This document shows positions 1 to 12,293 of a DNA stretch of 64,000 nucleotides, in pieces (within the stretch, counting starts at the first letter, position 1; each line of letters begins with the position of its first letter). The notes beneath the pieces are model-generated. The model had not been told where the DNA came from. It did no database searches and saw only the letters and a program-made list of their open reading frames with translations. Position numbers and translations under genes: made by a program. This stretch comes from Ilyonectria destructans (Eukaryota > Ascomycota > Sordariomycetes > Hypocreales > Nectriaceae), in NCBI GenBank assembly GCA_020740775.1, contig JAHEWK010000001.1, forward strand, positions 3,100,001 through 3,164,000, given 5' to 3'.

Positions 1-787
1 GATCCTTGAAAACTCAATGACTGTTCTGCATTTACTCCCGGCGCATTGATTTGTTCGTTGTCTCATAATTCAAGGAGGCTTAGAAGGTTTGAAAATATAC
101 CCACCCATTTCACGGGGCACCGGTAGGCGTTGGTTGGTGGCATGTATACATTCTTACGTTCATTGTACCTATTACATCAAATGATCAGGCTCATACGGGC
201 AAGCCGGTTTACGGTTGGATCTCAACACAATACAAAACCATACCATGTTGACAGTTGATGAACCAGATGGTCCATGCAGAATATCAGTGAATGCATGAGT
301 GCAGACCGATCTCTCTTGTGGAGGTGAGCATTAGCTTAAGTGAATCGGTACACGAATAACGCAACGCTTTTAGTTTATAAAATCAACTCCATTCCGTGAT
401 TAAACCTAGAAATCTAAAAACGATACGTTAATAAAGATCCTCGCTCGTTAGGTAGGTAGCCTAAAGTCCAACCTGTGGTGGCGGATAAAAGTGGGGGTTG
501 CACCACGCTTCCGCGTCTCACTCCTGCAGCTTTGTACCTGACTTTAACATTGCTTGTTGCATTCAATTTCAACTCACCACACACGCTCATCATCGCGAAC
601 CGATTTCCGACCTTTGCCTCACACCTCAGAGGCCTGCGCCCCGCGTCTCGGACAATTATCGCGGATGACCCTTCGTCGGATTGATACAGGGCGCTCGAAC
701 TTGCACCAGGCTCCTCTGCGTCGAGCAGAGAGCATCGCCCACTGCTGAGCTACGCCAACTTCTCAAGGAGCCCTCCCAGTCGCCAGC
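1..787. other. Intergenic region and TAF7 upstream region
   Basis: I see no convincing gene in this left-edge stretch. Bases 1-470 are relatively AT-rich with many stops in all frames. Bases about 600-787 become GC-rich and probably hold the promoter and 5' leader of the TAF7 gene that starts at 788. The short open frames at 475-748 lack recognisable protein features. The left edge could contain the untranslated end of a gene outside the window, but nothing shows this. Confidence 0.5.
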
Positions 788-2311
788 ATGTCTGCACCCG
801 CGCCTGGCGCTGGCTCCGCGCCGCCACCGAAGCCGCGACTCAAGATCAATGTCAGCAGGTCGTCGTCCTTTGTCGCTGACGCCAACGCGACACCCTCCGC
901 AACCGCCGCCGCCGCGCCCACACCCACTGAGAACGGCTCTCGAAAGGTCAAGCTCAAGATCAGCCACTCCACCCCGACGACTCCCGCCGACAAGCCCCCC
1001 GCAAAGACCAAGGCCGGAAGGCAGACGAAGCCGACGCAGAAGCTGGTCGAGAGTAAGAAGCGGCCACACGATGACGATGACGACGAACCGCTCTCCGCGT
1101 CGCACCCGACGACCAAGATCAAGCTCAAGGCGACCAAGTCCAACATGTCCAAACCCGCAATGACCAAATCTGCCATGTCCAAGTCCGCGATGACCCCGAC
1201 GCTGGTAGTGAAGCCCAAGGGCCGGGCGCCTATGCATCCGCCTGGCGATGGTTACGACTCCGAGGCGAGCGACCGGGAGAAGGACCCCTCGATCGAGGAG
1301 CAGTTTGTTCTACGGATGATGCCAGGGGAGCATTGCGATTACGTGCGTTGGTGTATGGAGAATAGCAAAATGGGTGTTGCGCGAAGCATGGGCGGAGCCG
1401 ATATCCAACTCAAGTTCTTCGAGGAGGACACGCGCCGAGCAGTCTTGACGGTCAAGGGCCAACGATATGCTGCCGTCATGGTCGATTTGCCCACCATCAC
1501 CGAGGCGATGAAGACGTGGGATCGCAAATCCTTCCTCAAGTCGGCCGATATCTGTCAAATGCTGCTAGTATTCCAAAGGGTTGTCTCCGATGCCGAAGCC
1601 AAACAGGCCCCCCTTCCAAGCATGATCGACACCCATTTTAAGTGGCCGCACGGATTGACGCCGCCCATGCATGACTGCCTCAACCGCCGCTTCGCCAAGA
1701 CCATCAGCCGGAAGGAGATTGAAGATAAAGAAGCCGAAGTCGAACGCCTGCTTGCGGAGGACTCTAAGGCCGGCTCTACCAAATGGGAATGGGTCGACGA
1801 ACGAAACCAGGATGGCGACGACGAGGATGGTGACGAGGACGCCGAGGGTGAGGTGGACGACAGCATGGACTACTTCCAGAGCCAGGACATGTTTGGTGAA
1901 GATGGTGATGACGATCTCGAGGCCGATCTGGAGGCTGCCTTTGCGGACGACCTCATGGCCGAGACGCCCGCCACCGGCCTGGACATGGGAACGCCCATGA
2001 CGGGTACTCAGGTCAACACGCCCGCGGTGCACGATAGTATCGAGGCCGACGAGTCTGAGGAGATCTCAGACGACGACGATGATGATGACGACGATGATGA
2101 CCTAGACGACGACGCCCGTGCCCAGCGTGACGAAGAGCAGGGCGTCAAGGACATCATTGCCGACCTGCAGAAGCAGCTAGGCAACAAGCAGGTCGAGCTG
2201 GGTCGCACCATCAACAAGATCCTGCGTACTCGTCTTGAGGCCCAGATCAAGCAGCTCAAGTCGGAGATTGAACTCAAGAAATCGTCGATTGGCATCGAGA
2301 TCGATGACTAG
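788..2311 (+). CDS. TAF7: TFIID subunit 7 (TAF7/TAFII55)
   Basis: Single-exon gene for a 507-residue nuclear protein, a subunit of the general transcription factor TFIID that contacts TAF1. The TAFII55 N-terminal domain spans about residues 168-310. It begins with EEQFVLRMMPGEHC, continues through a KFFEEDTRRAVLTVKGQRYAA segment and VDLPTITEAMKTWD, and ends with the KSADICQMLLVFQRV helix; this order is diagnostic of the family. Residues 1-165 are Ala/Pro/Lys-rich and disordered. About 340-450 are very acidic, with a run of Asp near 430-440, and 455-507 form a predicted coiled coil. The start is the first ATG of the frame, 20 bases after a CCCTCCC tract. It converges with the minus-strand gene at 2611, 299 bp away. 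Fungal TAF7 proteins commonly have this long acidic C-terminal part, so nothing looks truncated. Confidence 0.92.
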   Translation: MSAPAPGAGSAPPPKPRLKINVSRSSSFVADANATPSATAAAAPTPTENGSRKVKLKISHSTPTTPADKPPAKTKAGRQTKPTQKLVESKKRPHDDDDDEPLSASHPTTKIKLKATKSNMSKPAMTKSAMSKSAMTPTLVVKPKGRAPMHPPGDGYDSEASDREKDPSIEEQFVLRMMPGEHCDYVRWCMENSKMGVARSMGGADIQLKFFEEDTRRAVLTVKGQRYAAVMVDLPTITEAMKTWDRKSFLKSADICQMLLVFQRVVSDAEAKQAPLPSMIDTHFKWPHGLTPPMHDCLNRRFAKTISRKEIEDKEAEVERLLAEDSKAGSTKWEWVDERNQDGDDEDGDEDAEGEVDDSMDYFQSQDMFGEDGDDDLEADLEAAFADDLMAETPATGLDMGTPMTGTQVNTPAVHDSIEADESEEISDDDDDDDDDDDLDDDARAQRDEEQGVKDIIADLQKQLGNKQVELGRTINKILRTRLEAQIKQLKSEIELKKSSIGIEIDD

Positions 2312-2610
2312 GATGGATGATGGTGTGATGGTGCGGAGGATAGGAGCAGGTTTTCATGGATATTAATCAAAGGAGGCAAAATGGCGTTTGAGGTGTTTAC
2401 CAGGACGGGGAATGGGAGGCTGGTTTGCGGGTTTAGAGCTAAAATACCACGTCCGTATATGTCAATGCCCATCAGGGCCTTTGTTACAATCTGTTGCTCC
2501 TTTTGAACGATTTCTTGACACTGCTCACTCTCATGTGCTTCATATGATCGCCACCATAGCCCCTTTCATGCACCACTAAATCATCAGACAATCACCCACC
2601 TCGCTACAAC

Positions 2611-3632
2611 TCAAGATTCCATCGCTCGTCCCAAGAGCCTCGCCGATCTCTGGACATTGACTACCAAGACATCCTTGACCATGTCGGTAACATCCTGCCA
2701 CGCCACATCCCGGCAGAGCTCCTCGAGGTTCCGCGGCTGGGGCAAAGTCCTTCCCGAAGTCAGAGCAGCCCGGAGGCGAATTCGTTTCTGGAGTGAACGC
2801 TGGAGAAGGACTGCCATGTCCGGATCTCGCTGCGACTGTTTCTTTAGATAGTTTGCGACGAACTGGGAGTCCGGGAGGGGGGTGACCTTGTGGTCGCGAT
2901 TCCAGCGGCGGGTGGAGTTGATGGCTTCTTGGATCCGGGACTTGACCTTCACGGCGTCTGTGTCTAGAAAACCAAGTCAGCTAATGGGTGTTTTGATTGC
3001 AACGATGGTGTTGTTTTACTTTGTTGGTCTGGAGGCTGTGTGTCAACCTGTGGGTTCGCACGGCGCATCGCCCTTGTCTCCATACCGCGAGAAGGTGCAG
3101 CTGGCGCGGCTGGTACTTGAATGTCCCTGTTTATATCATCGAAGCTTGGAAACTGGTCAAGTTGGCTACCAAGGCCGTCAATGAGGCCCTTCAGATCCCT
3201 CATTTCCCTCCTAAACCCATCAATGACCTTAGTCGTCTCCCGCTGCTGCCTCTCGAAGCCACCCTTTAGGTCCACTTGCCCATCTGTCGCCGTAGCCATG
3301 GACGTCTTCACGGCTTGGATCTCACACATCATATCAGCAAGACGCTTCTCGTTTTCATGCCGGAACCCCTTGTCCAGCTCCGTGCGCAGGACGAGCTTGC
3401 GGACCTCGTTCTCAAGGTGCTCAGCGTGGCCACAGACGGCGCGGAGGTTGAGTTCGAAGGTCATCTTGGTGAGTGCATCGGCCTGAGCGAAGAGTTTGGG
3501 GTTCTTAGTGGGCGCAGTGAAGGAACTCGACGAGGAGGTTGTGGCGAGGCCTTGTATGCCGCCTTTGGTTGTAGATAGGTCATGGTTAGAAGTAGCCCCT
3601 GGGGGGACTGAACGGCGGCGCTTCTGGATCAT
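2611..3632 (-). CDS. Hypothetical coiled-coil protein, two exons
   Basis: Two exons, 3020-3632 and 2611-2963, joined across a 56-nt intron (donor GTAAAA, branch TAGCTGAC, acceptor TTCTAG), give a protein of about 321 residues. I do not recognise a named family. Residues 1-50 are basic and Ser-rich. About 50-170 are rich in charged heptad-like helices (LNLRAVCGHAEHLENEV, RQQRETTKVIDGFRREMRDL), suggesting a coiled coil. The second exon holds a helical region ending TDMVKDVLV. The splice junction keeps the frame (A|AC, phase 1), which supports real coding sequence. An alternative is an extra upstream exon, because another minus frame is open at 3586-3804 and overlaps the start. It lies tail-to-tail with TAF7 and upstream of it is a 489-bp gap to the DUF3074 gene. 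The function is unknown. Confidence 0.65.
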
Positions 3633-4121
3633 TATCGTTGAGAATAATGGTGCAGGTGTCGTTGGAGCCGAGCGTGGATAGGCGCATCCCTGTACAGATG
3701 TGTGAAGAGGATAGGAGTGGAAGAACCAACTTAGACAGAGTTGGTGTAGATTCTGTGGTAATGGAATAGAGGCTCATTCGGGGAAATGGAGGTTGAAGAT
3801 GCATTCCGAAATGGCTTGGAAGTTTAGGCTCTTGTTTGCCTCAGTGTATGAGGCAAGTGCTTTAGAAGGCAGGCGCCTTAGTTGTGGGAAGGAGACCAGT
3901 CGAGGAAGGAGCGACGAGATCCAACACGTGTAACTACCAGGTACCTACAACACCAGCCAGATGCACATACCGGGCATCATAGCACCTCGACACATTGAAG
4001 ACGCTTTATCTGGAAACATACGTGGGGATCTGTGTGGAATTAATAAGAGATATGGATCCTTCTCCGCGCCCAAACAGCAGACCTCGATAACAGCAAGAGA
4101 GTTGGCACCCCAGCATCCTCT
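3633..4121. other. Intergenic, promoter side of the coiled-coil gene
   Basis: Between the start of the minus-strand coiled-coil gene and the stop of the DUF3074 gene. It has no convincing gene. It contains an AGGTACCT palindrome at 3939-3946, one of at least five in the window's intergenic DNA. An upstream exon of the coiled-coil gene could lie here. Confidence 0.5.
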
Positions 4122-5099
4122 TCACGACTTTTGTTCGTCAGCTGTTCCTCCTCGTCCTTCTTCTTCTCCTCCTCTTCCTCCAAGCCCCTTCAATATCTCA
4201 CTGTCCTTCTTCTCCCTCTCTGTCGCAACCCACTGCGTAAACATATCCACATCCTTGGCAATCTGCCCCGGCACCGCCATCCGCTGCATCCACGCCGGCA
4301 ACACCCCACCCGCGTTGGACGCCGTCCCCATGATCCACTCGATCTTGCCATCCGCTGTCTCCCTCACCACTTCGACGCTGGTGTACGCCGCTCGCACCGT
4401 GTTCTGATGTCCAGCAGCTCCGGCCTCTGCCTGGTCGTCTCCGGCTTGCGCTGCAATCTGCACCACCAAAAACTCCCGCCTCCCACGCACCGCCGCCGTC
4501 GCCTGCACCACGGGGAACACGCGCCGGTGTAGCGGCGCCGGCAGCTGGTGAACCGACTCCTCGCTGCGTAGCGTCCAGTCGACCCAGGCCGCGCCGCCGA
4601 CCTCTATCTCGACCTCAACGCCCGCGCAGTCCCACTCGCGGCGTCGCTCCGTGCTGGCGATGTTCGGCGTGAAAGCCACCTCCGCCTCGGCGTGCCGCTC
4701 CTTGAAGCATCGCACGAATTCAGCCCAGGACGCCGTGCCCCCCGTCGTCGCGTTATCGTGTACGCTCTGGCGCAGCGCCCATGTCTCGGGCTTGATGTTG
4801 CTGGCGTCCACGCCTGGCGGATGGTGCTCCTCGACGACGGCGCGGAGGTGCTCGGCTGCTACGGTGCGCTCGTAAAGCTGAACTATCGCAGTAGAGTGGG
4901 GGAAATTCTTGGTGGACTTAGGCTTCCACAGAGAGGGACCAGAGGAGGAGGGTTCTGGGGCGAGTTTAATGAATGGCAGCGCCTCCTTGAGAATCGACGT
5001 GAGCAGAGGCTTGAGGTCGTCGCCCTTGGCTCCGGCGAGCGGGAGCTGAGAAGGGTGGATGCCCCAAAGACGGACCAAAGGGCCGTACTCTTCCCCCAT
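4122..5099 (-). CDS. DUF3074 (START-like) protein
   Basis: Single-exon gene for a 325-residue protein. It matches the fungal DUF3074 family, whose fold belongs to the START/Bet v1-like lipid-binding superfamily. The N-terminal signature is GPLVRLWGIHPSQLP at residues 6-20, followed by LWKPKSTKNFPHS near 57-69 and a central region (about 75-285) with TWALRQSVHDN, ASWAEFVRCF and ending in VDMFTQWVATERE. The C-terminus (about 300-325) is a Gly/Glu-rich low-complexity tail. By family a lipid-binding or membrane-contact role is possible, but no ligand or partner is known to me. No signal peptide or membrane segment is visible. Oddly, a TTATATAAG sequence lies only 6-14 bases upstream of the ATG, which would be very close if it served as a TATA box. 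The conserved N-terminus argues for this ATG all the same. Confidence 0.82.
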   Translation of the reverse strand: MGEEYGPLVRLWGIHPSQLPLAGAKGDDLKPLLTSILKEALPFIKLAPEPSSSGPSLWKPKSTKNFPHSTAIVQLYERTVAAEHLRAVVEEHHPPGVDASNIKPETWALRQSVHDNATTGGTASWAEFVRCFKERHAEAEVAFTPNIASTERRREWDCAGVEVEIEVGGAAWVDWTLRSEESVHQLPAPLHRRVFPVVQATAAVRGRREFLVVQIAAQAGDDQAEAGAAGHQNTVRAAYTSVEVVRETADGKIEWIMGTASNAGGVLPAWMQRMAVPGQIAKDVDMFTQWVATEREKKDSEILKGLGGRGGEEEGRGGTADEQKS

Positions 5100-5707
5100 T
5101 TGGACTTATATAAGAGGCTGCCCCCTCGAGTTCATATGATGCGTGGGCGAAATATACTGAAGCACAATGCCCTTGGTTGGAGTTTCGGATGGTGGGTTAT
5201 TTGGTTAGAGTTCACTATTGATCTTATCAGCACGTCGCGTCATCAACTACAAGGCCAAGGTCTTCGAATCTCACAAGAAATGTAACCGATTAGTGGCATA
5301 CAGGCCGCCTATCTCGATTCTCGCGTCGGAGTGGTCTAGGAATGTCCAAAGAAGCTGAAAATACACATCGGGCTCGGGTCTTGGAGGTTGGTGTCATGAC
5401 GGGATGCTGCAGTCTTACCCCGAGTGGGGTTTACTCCCGGCATCTCAGTGCCGACCGGGCCAGGAATTAACATACACCCATGACAACCAAACTACGCATG
5501 TCACATCACCGTGTCAGAGTCGCCATCGCAACTTTCTAGCTTAACGGTTTTATATTAAGATATGTATAATTGTAGTGCCGAGGCTCTTCGTCGCCACTGC
5601 ACAGCAAAAGGTTTTCATGCCAGCCAAATCATTATGTTCTCAACTCCTCTGCATGCCCGTCGCATTGCTGCGTATATACAAGTTTGATGTTTTCCTTCAC
5701 ATCCAAT
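5100..5707. other. Intergenic between DUF3074 gene and CYP51B
   Basis: Holds the promoter of the minus-strand DUF3074 gene, including TTATATAAG at about 5105-5113, and the 3' untranslated region of CYP51B at its right end. I see no gene. The 5540-5570 part is AT-rich, as expected for a 3' end region. Confidence 0.5.
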
Positions 5708-7490
<1,783 letters not shown>

Positions 7491-10400
7491 CGCGAGAAGG
7501 CAGCGGGTGGGTGTTTTGTTGGTGGCGGAGGCGACTTGGCTGCAAGTTGGCGTGCGATCTCCGGGGAAGAGCAGAGGCAATGCAATAAAGAAAGGGAGTC
7601 CCAATAGGGAGGAAGGGAGGGAATGAAGAGCAGAGGAGCCCGCACTTCAAGTACCTTGATCGAGGACCAAGATCAAGACGCAGGAGAGGATATGGAGTAG
7701 AGAGGAGATGGACAACAGCGAAGGAGATTAACTGATATGTAATTGCTCGACGTTTTTTTCAGACAAGGGGACCAGGGGACAAGCCAAGAGGGACAGGAGG
7801 GCGGACCAGGGGGCGCTGGGTGGGTGGGGATTATTTTGGGGAGGTGCCAACCCATCAGTCCCATCAGTCGGGGGAAGGACCCACCGCTAACTTCCACGCC
7901 GCCTTCTGCTCTGTATTCGTACTTGGCGCATTGGGACTGTGAATGAAGCGTGATGGCTGCACGCAGGCGGTGTACCAGGCCCCCTGTAGACGCTGTTCCG
8001 TGCTCTGCCGTGCCCTGTGGCGCCTTGGAGGGCCCTGGAGCAATCCCCTGCCGTGCCCTGTGGATGTCCACACTGGCGGGTTCTCGCACCTAAAAACGAT
8101 GCCCGTCCTGGTGCCTGGCGGGCGGCAGACATCCAATTACCCGTTCCGTTCCCTGCCTGGGACGGCACTGGACGCACAGACAGCCGACAGTCTAAGGCGA
8201 CCGGGCGCCGCGCCCATTGGCTGCTCGTATTCGTATGGCGTTCAAACGAGATCCCCCACCACCCCTTCGTTCACCACTGCCCAAACAGAGCCTCTTTTCA
8301 CTCCCTGTGGCGGGGATTCGCAGCGGTGCATGATGCGACCTTTCATGGCGGTCCATCGTCCCAGATGCTGAGGCCGCTCGCGGGCAATGCCGTCACCCTA
8401 GCCATGATGCCCCGTCCCGGCTCTTCTTGACACGCATCTCGGCGCAGTAGTCGTAAATTACTACCTAGGAAAAGGACCCTCCTGCTGAATGGGCCGATAA
8501 GTTGTCAGCAGCATTGGTGATTGGGCTCCAGGCGCCTCGTCCCTCCTTTGGAGATTTCTGGACTTTTTCTGGGAGGGATCCGATCCGAATAAGAACGCGA
8601 CCTGATTCAGCATGCCGTCGTCACCGCCCGCAACCACCGCGTCCCGTTACCATCTCCCGCCACCCCGTGCGCCGTGCTCTCCCCCTCGTCCTCATTACCC
8701 TTCCCAGTCCCGATCCCTGATGAACCCGATGAATAAGACCATTTTGAAATCTTGCCAATTGGTCAATTGGAGTTCTTGTTTTTTTTTCTGGGTTGGATGA
8801 GCATCATCATCCCATGTCACCGTCATCACATGCTCCTCTCGCCGCCTCGACATTTCCTAGAGGACTTGTACGTCCACATAAGATGCTGACCGATGCTGAC
8901 TTGCATCCCCAACTTGATTGATCGTATCCGGCATGTCGAGTATCATGCCACGAAACCATTCCTCTCCTATTCAATCATTGGTAGCCACAGGTAGGTATTG
9001 CAGTTGTAGATACCCGCCAGTCCATAGTACCTCCCCGCAAGTTCTCCTTCCCAGTTCTCTGACCATCTCATCTCATCTCATCCCATCCCATTCTCATCCC
9101 ATTCCCATCCCGGATCGCTCCGATCATCGACTACCTTGCCTCCGCCCCGCTGGTGGGCTGACCTGACCTGCTGGCGACACTCGCAAACGACGTACAAGCA
9201 AGACGCAGCCCGCCTTCCGTATTCGGGACGGACCCTGAAACGCCAGCGTTGTGCCCCGGCCCGGCGCCTGGATCCCCGGACGCCGGCGACCCGCGCTCTG
9301 CCGCGATCCATCGGAGCAGATGACCGGACAAGGGACCGCTCCGGGATACCAGAGCGCCGACGCGAGGGACGGTTATACGCACGTGACATATTTCTAATAG
9401 AAGTGATCGACCGTTGGTATGTCAAGCGTGTTCGCTCCTGACCTCGAAGGACCCACGACGTGTGCTACCGATTATCCCGAATTCGAACCCGAGCTGGCAA
9501 AGGTCCCAGACACGTAAAATCCAAACTCGAATCTCGCAATGTATTCTCACTGGTCTGTTGGACAGATCTATCGGAGCGTACGACTTGATGCATCCGAATC
9601 TACCTACGCGCTTACCCTACACTATATACGTAGTGAGCTAATGATTTGTGCAAATGCCTCTTTGCCTTGAGGAACGAAGAGAGGGACGCTGCATATGTTT
9701 CTTGGGCATTATTAGCGTGGCTGTGCCTGCAGTGTAGCTTAACCCTCGATTTCCGCTCATCTCAAACATGCATAATTTGCTACATGAGATATTCTAGGGG
9801 AGGATCCTAGACGATATCACAGACGGATTGCCTAGCCCCATATGACCTAGCACTCTCCTTTTGTCGGTGCTAATGCAAGCCGTTTCTCAACATTCAAGTT
9901 TCCAACCTTAGATGCGTCATTGTAGTTGAAGAAATTGTCATCAGCCATATCCAACTTCGTTCCTCAAGGCTCGTTTGACCAAACCGCGACCGGTTTGACT
10001 CTCCTGTTCAACCTATTACCGGGCGGGAACAATGGTTCTCGGGTTTGGATCGATACAGAAATGATAGGATTGGCTAGTTCGAGCAATCATTGTGCCCGTT
10101 GATTGATGGGGCCTACCAACCTTTAACGCCACGATCAAACACACAAGAATACAGCTATTAGTTGGGTGCTAACCATGCTCATCTCGGGCTTAGTATGTGG
10201 ATTTCATCAACAGAGCAACAACTAAGGTTCCATACAAAAGCAAGGTCCTCCGGACACCTGAACTGCCATATCACAGAGCTGCAATACAAACGAACCATCG
10301 CAAGAAACGTGCTTCTTCAGAGAATCTCCAAGAGAACCCTTTTGCCGGCATAAATCTTCATCGAGGAGAAACATTGACGCCTTGAGTTGAGTATCTACCT

Positions 10401-10689
10401 AGCGCGATACCTGATCCATATGATTAAATGACCATGCCAACCTTGTCTCCGAGTATCCCAATGTATCCCTGCCAATTTGAAGGGCAAACAATAAATGAAA
10501 GCACATGCCATCCGGCCTATGCTAGTAAATAAGAAACGCCGGCATTGTCTCGACAGGACCGTGGCTTGCGTATCTCGTGAGAATACACATCACTCACCAG
10601 TCCCAAACGCCCCCAGATGTTGTCCAGAACGGAGACCCGCCCGTCCTTTGTGACCAAGACTGAAAAATTAACACAGGGTCAACCGAGAT
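7491..10689. other. Long intergenic region upstream of CYP51B
   Basis: About 3.2 kb without a supported gene. The left part (7491-8300) is the promoter and leader of CYP51B; it contains two adjacent TCGTAT hexamers at 8225-8236, similar to the core of fungal zinc-cluster sterol-response sites, about 735 bp upstream of the ATG. Short GC-rich open frames at 7943-8430 and 9078-9441 run on both strands with no protein features, so I regard them as chance. The 9640-10560 part is AT-richer and has stops in all frames. I found no tRNA cloverleaf. Confidence 0.5.
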
Positions 10690-11964
10690 CTAAGCGACGA
10701 TGCTCTTCCCCACGGCTCCCCACCGGAGCCGCCGCAGCCCGCTGCTAGACGACCGAATAACTTCGCCGCCACAAGACGTTGTTTCGTTAACGCTGCCAAC
10801 ACTGACCGCCAGCGCCTCCTGCTTTCCGACCTCCCGGCCGATGACATAGCCAGCCCCAAACCCCACAACAGACACGAGGACGACGACACCAGCACTGACA
10901 ACCCATGTGAGGAGAGTAGGAGAGATGAGAGTCTCTTCAGACTGAGCAATCTTCTTCTTCTTGGTAGCCCTTGGTACCGAGCCGGTTACGGCACCGTGCT
11001 TGATCTTGTCGGTAGATGCGGATCTGGTTGGCGAGCCCCGTTTCCGGGGTGGGGTTGGGGTCGCATGTCGTGCACGTTGGGCCCGCGAAGGATCCGCATC
11101 CAACTCCGACTCCGCAACCAGTCGCAACCCCATGGGCTGCGAGCTGGGGCCCACTCCGGGGTTGGAAGCCCGCTGGGCTTCCGCTTCCTCCTTGGACTTG
11201 GGCAAGCCCCGGGCAGCCGCGGCGCAAGAGAGGAGCGTGGTCAGAGATGCTCGCAGGGCGGCATCGTTTTCCTCGCGGATGGCGGGGGACATGAAGTTGG
11301 GGCTTCCTTGGTTGGGCCGCACCTGAGATCGCTGAGAGAATGATGGTCGTGTAAAACCACTGTGGGGATGAGGTGGAGGTGGCATAGTCGAAGGGGCAGA
11401 GCTGTTTCTCTGATGAGTTTGCTGTGATAGGGGATGTGAGAAGGCATTTGGCTGTGGTCGGAAGACGGGTTGGTCAGATGCTCGCCCTAGCGCGGTGACG
11501 TTATCACCATCAGAGTCGGCGTCTGAGTCCACATCCATCTCCTCCTCCGACGGGTGCACGTTCTCCGTCGAGCTGGTTAGGACTTGATCGTCTTCACTCT
11601 CGCTCTCACTCTCCTCGTATTCTTCCTGGCTGCTTGCCTCGGCGGTGGCGGCGGCGTGGATGGCTGTCGGTTGCTGCGGGAGCGACCTGGCCGGAGGTTG
11701 TAAGCGGCGGCGGCGGGCGTAGGGGCCACCGACGCGCAGCCCAGTGGTGACGATTTCATCGCCGATGCTCGAGAGGGAAGACGAAGAAGGTTGCGAAGAT
11801 ACCTCTACCCATGATTCTAGGCTCGTTAGTTGGAAAGTCCGATGGCAGGAGGAGGGCGAACACAAACCATCGAAGCGTCTCTGTTGCGGGAGGCCGGGGC
11901 TTGATCGCGAACCGGCTCGCGACACCCGACCACCCTGCCAGCTCTGGCTCGTTTGCTCGGCCAT
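10690..11964 (-). CDS. Conserved fungal protein with C-terminal membrane segment
   Basis: The minus frame is open throughout, but a 51-nt intron at 11817-11867 (GTTTGT donor, CTAAC branch, CCTAG acceptor) is likely. Removing it joins exons 11868-11964 and 10690-11816 to give 407 residues and the run RFD-ESWVEVSSQPSSSSLSS. I do not recognise a named family. Most of the protein is polar and disordered: acidic Ser/Glu tracts near 100-125, then Pro/Ser-rich sequence. A short helix, ALRASLTTLLSCAAAARGLPK, lies near the middle. A basic KKKKIAQSEETLISPT stretch precedes one strong membrane segment at about 334-359 (LLTWVVSAGVVVLVSVVGF), with a 48-residue tail. The layout suggests a single-pass membrane protein with a cytosolic or nuclear N-terminus. 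The 136-bp tandem duplication begins about 50 bp upstream of the ATG. Confidence 0.75.
   Translation of the reverse strand: MAEQTSQSWQGGRVSRAGSRSSPGLPQQRRFDGLCSPSSCHRTFQLTSLESWVEVSSQPSSSSLSSIGDEIVTTGLRVGGPYARRRRLQPPARSLPQQPTAIHAAATAEASSQEEYEESESESEDDQVLTSSTENVHPSEEEMDVDSDADSDGDNVTALGRASDQPVFRPQPNAFSHPLSQQTHQRNSSAPSTMPPPPHPHSGFTRPSFSQRSQVRPNQGSPNFMSPAIREENDAALRASLTTLLSCAAAARGLPKSKEEAEAQRASNPGVGPSSQPMGLRLVAESELDADPSRAQRARHATPTPPRKRGSPTRSASTDKIKHGAVTGSVPRATKKKKIAQSEETLISPTLLTWVVSAGVVVLVSVVGFGAGYVIGREVGKQEALAVSVGSVNETTSCGGEVIRSSSSGLRRLRWGAVGKSIVA
11817..11867 (-). other. Predicted in-frame 51-nt intron
   Basis: GTTTGT donor, CTAAC branch site 11 bases from the CCTAG acceptor, and 51 nt, a multiple of three without a stop. 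Retention would add 17 residues to the membrane-tailed protein. The splice sites are good, but the unspliced frame is also open, so only transcript data can decide. Confidence 0.6.
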
Positions 11965-12012
11965 AGTTTATTGTTTTTGTCCGCGTGTCGATAAAGTCCA
12001 AATCCGACTGAA

Positions 12013-12293
12013 GTTCCGGGAAGCCTAGGTTGAAAGCGCCTGATATCGGTCGGATGCACCGTAGACCTGCCAAGTCACCGTGGGATGAGCGCGCTTCGCA
12101 ACTCTGCTTATCAAACGATGTTGAACCAGGGAGGCGCTCTGGGATGATGTTCCGGGAAGCCTAGGTTGAAAGCGCCTGATATCGGTCGGATGCACCGTAG
12201 ACCTGCCAAGTCACCGTGGGATGAGCGCGCTTCGCAACTCTGCTTATCAAACGATGTTGAACCAGGGAGGCGCTCTGGGATGATGTTCCGGGA
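12013..12293. repeat. Perfect 136-bp tandem duplication (two copies)
   Basis: The 136-bp unit beginning TTCCGGGAAGCC occurs at 12014-12149 and again at 12150-12285 with no mismatch that I can see. A further 8 bases (TTCCGGGA) repeat at 12286-12293 and one base matches before the first copy. The pair lies immediately upstream of the minus-strand gene starting at 11964, so within its promoter or 5' leader. Perfect identity means a very recent duplication or an assembly artefact. Sequences of this size are too short for efficient repeat-induced point mutation. Confidence 0.97.

Noticed and set aside
9470..9510. TTCGAACCC sequence looking like a tRNA T-loop
   Set aside because: The flanking bases do not form a T-stem and no anticodon or acceptor arms pair around it.
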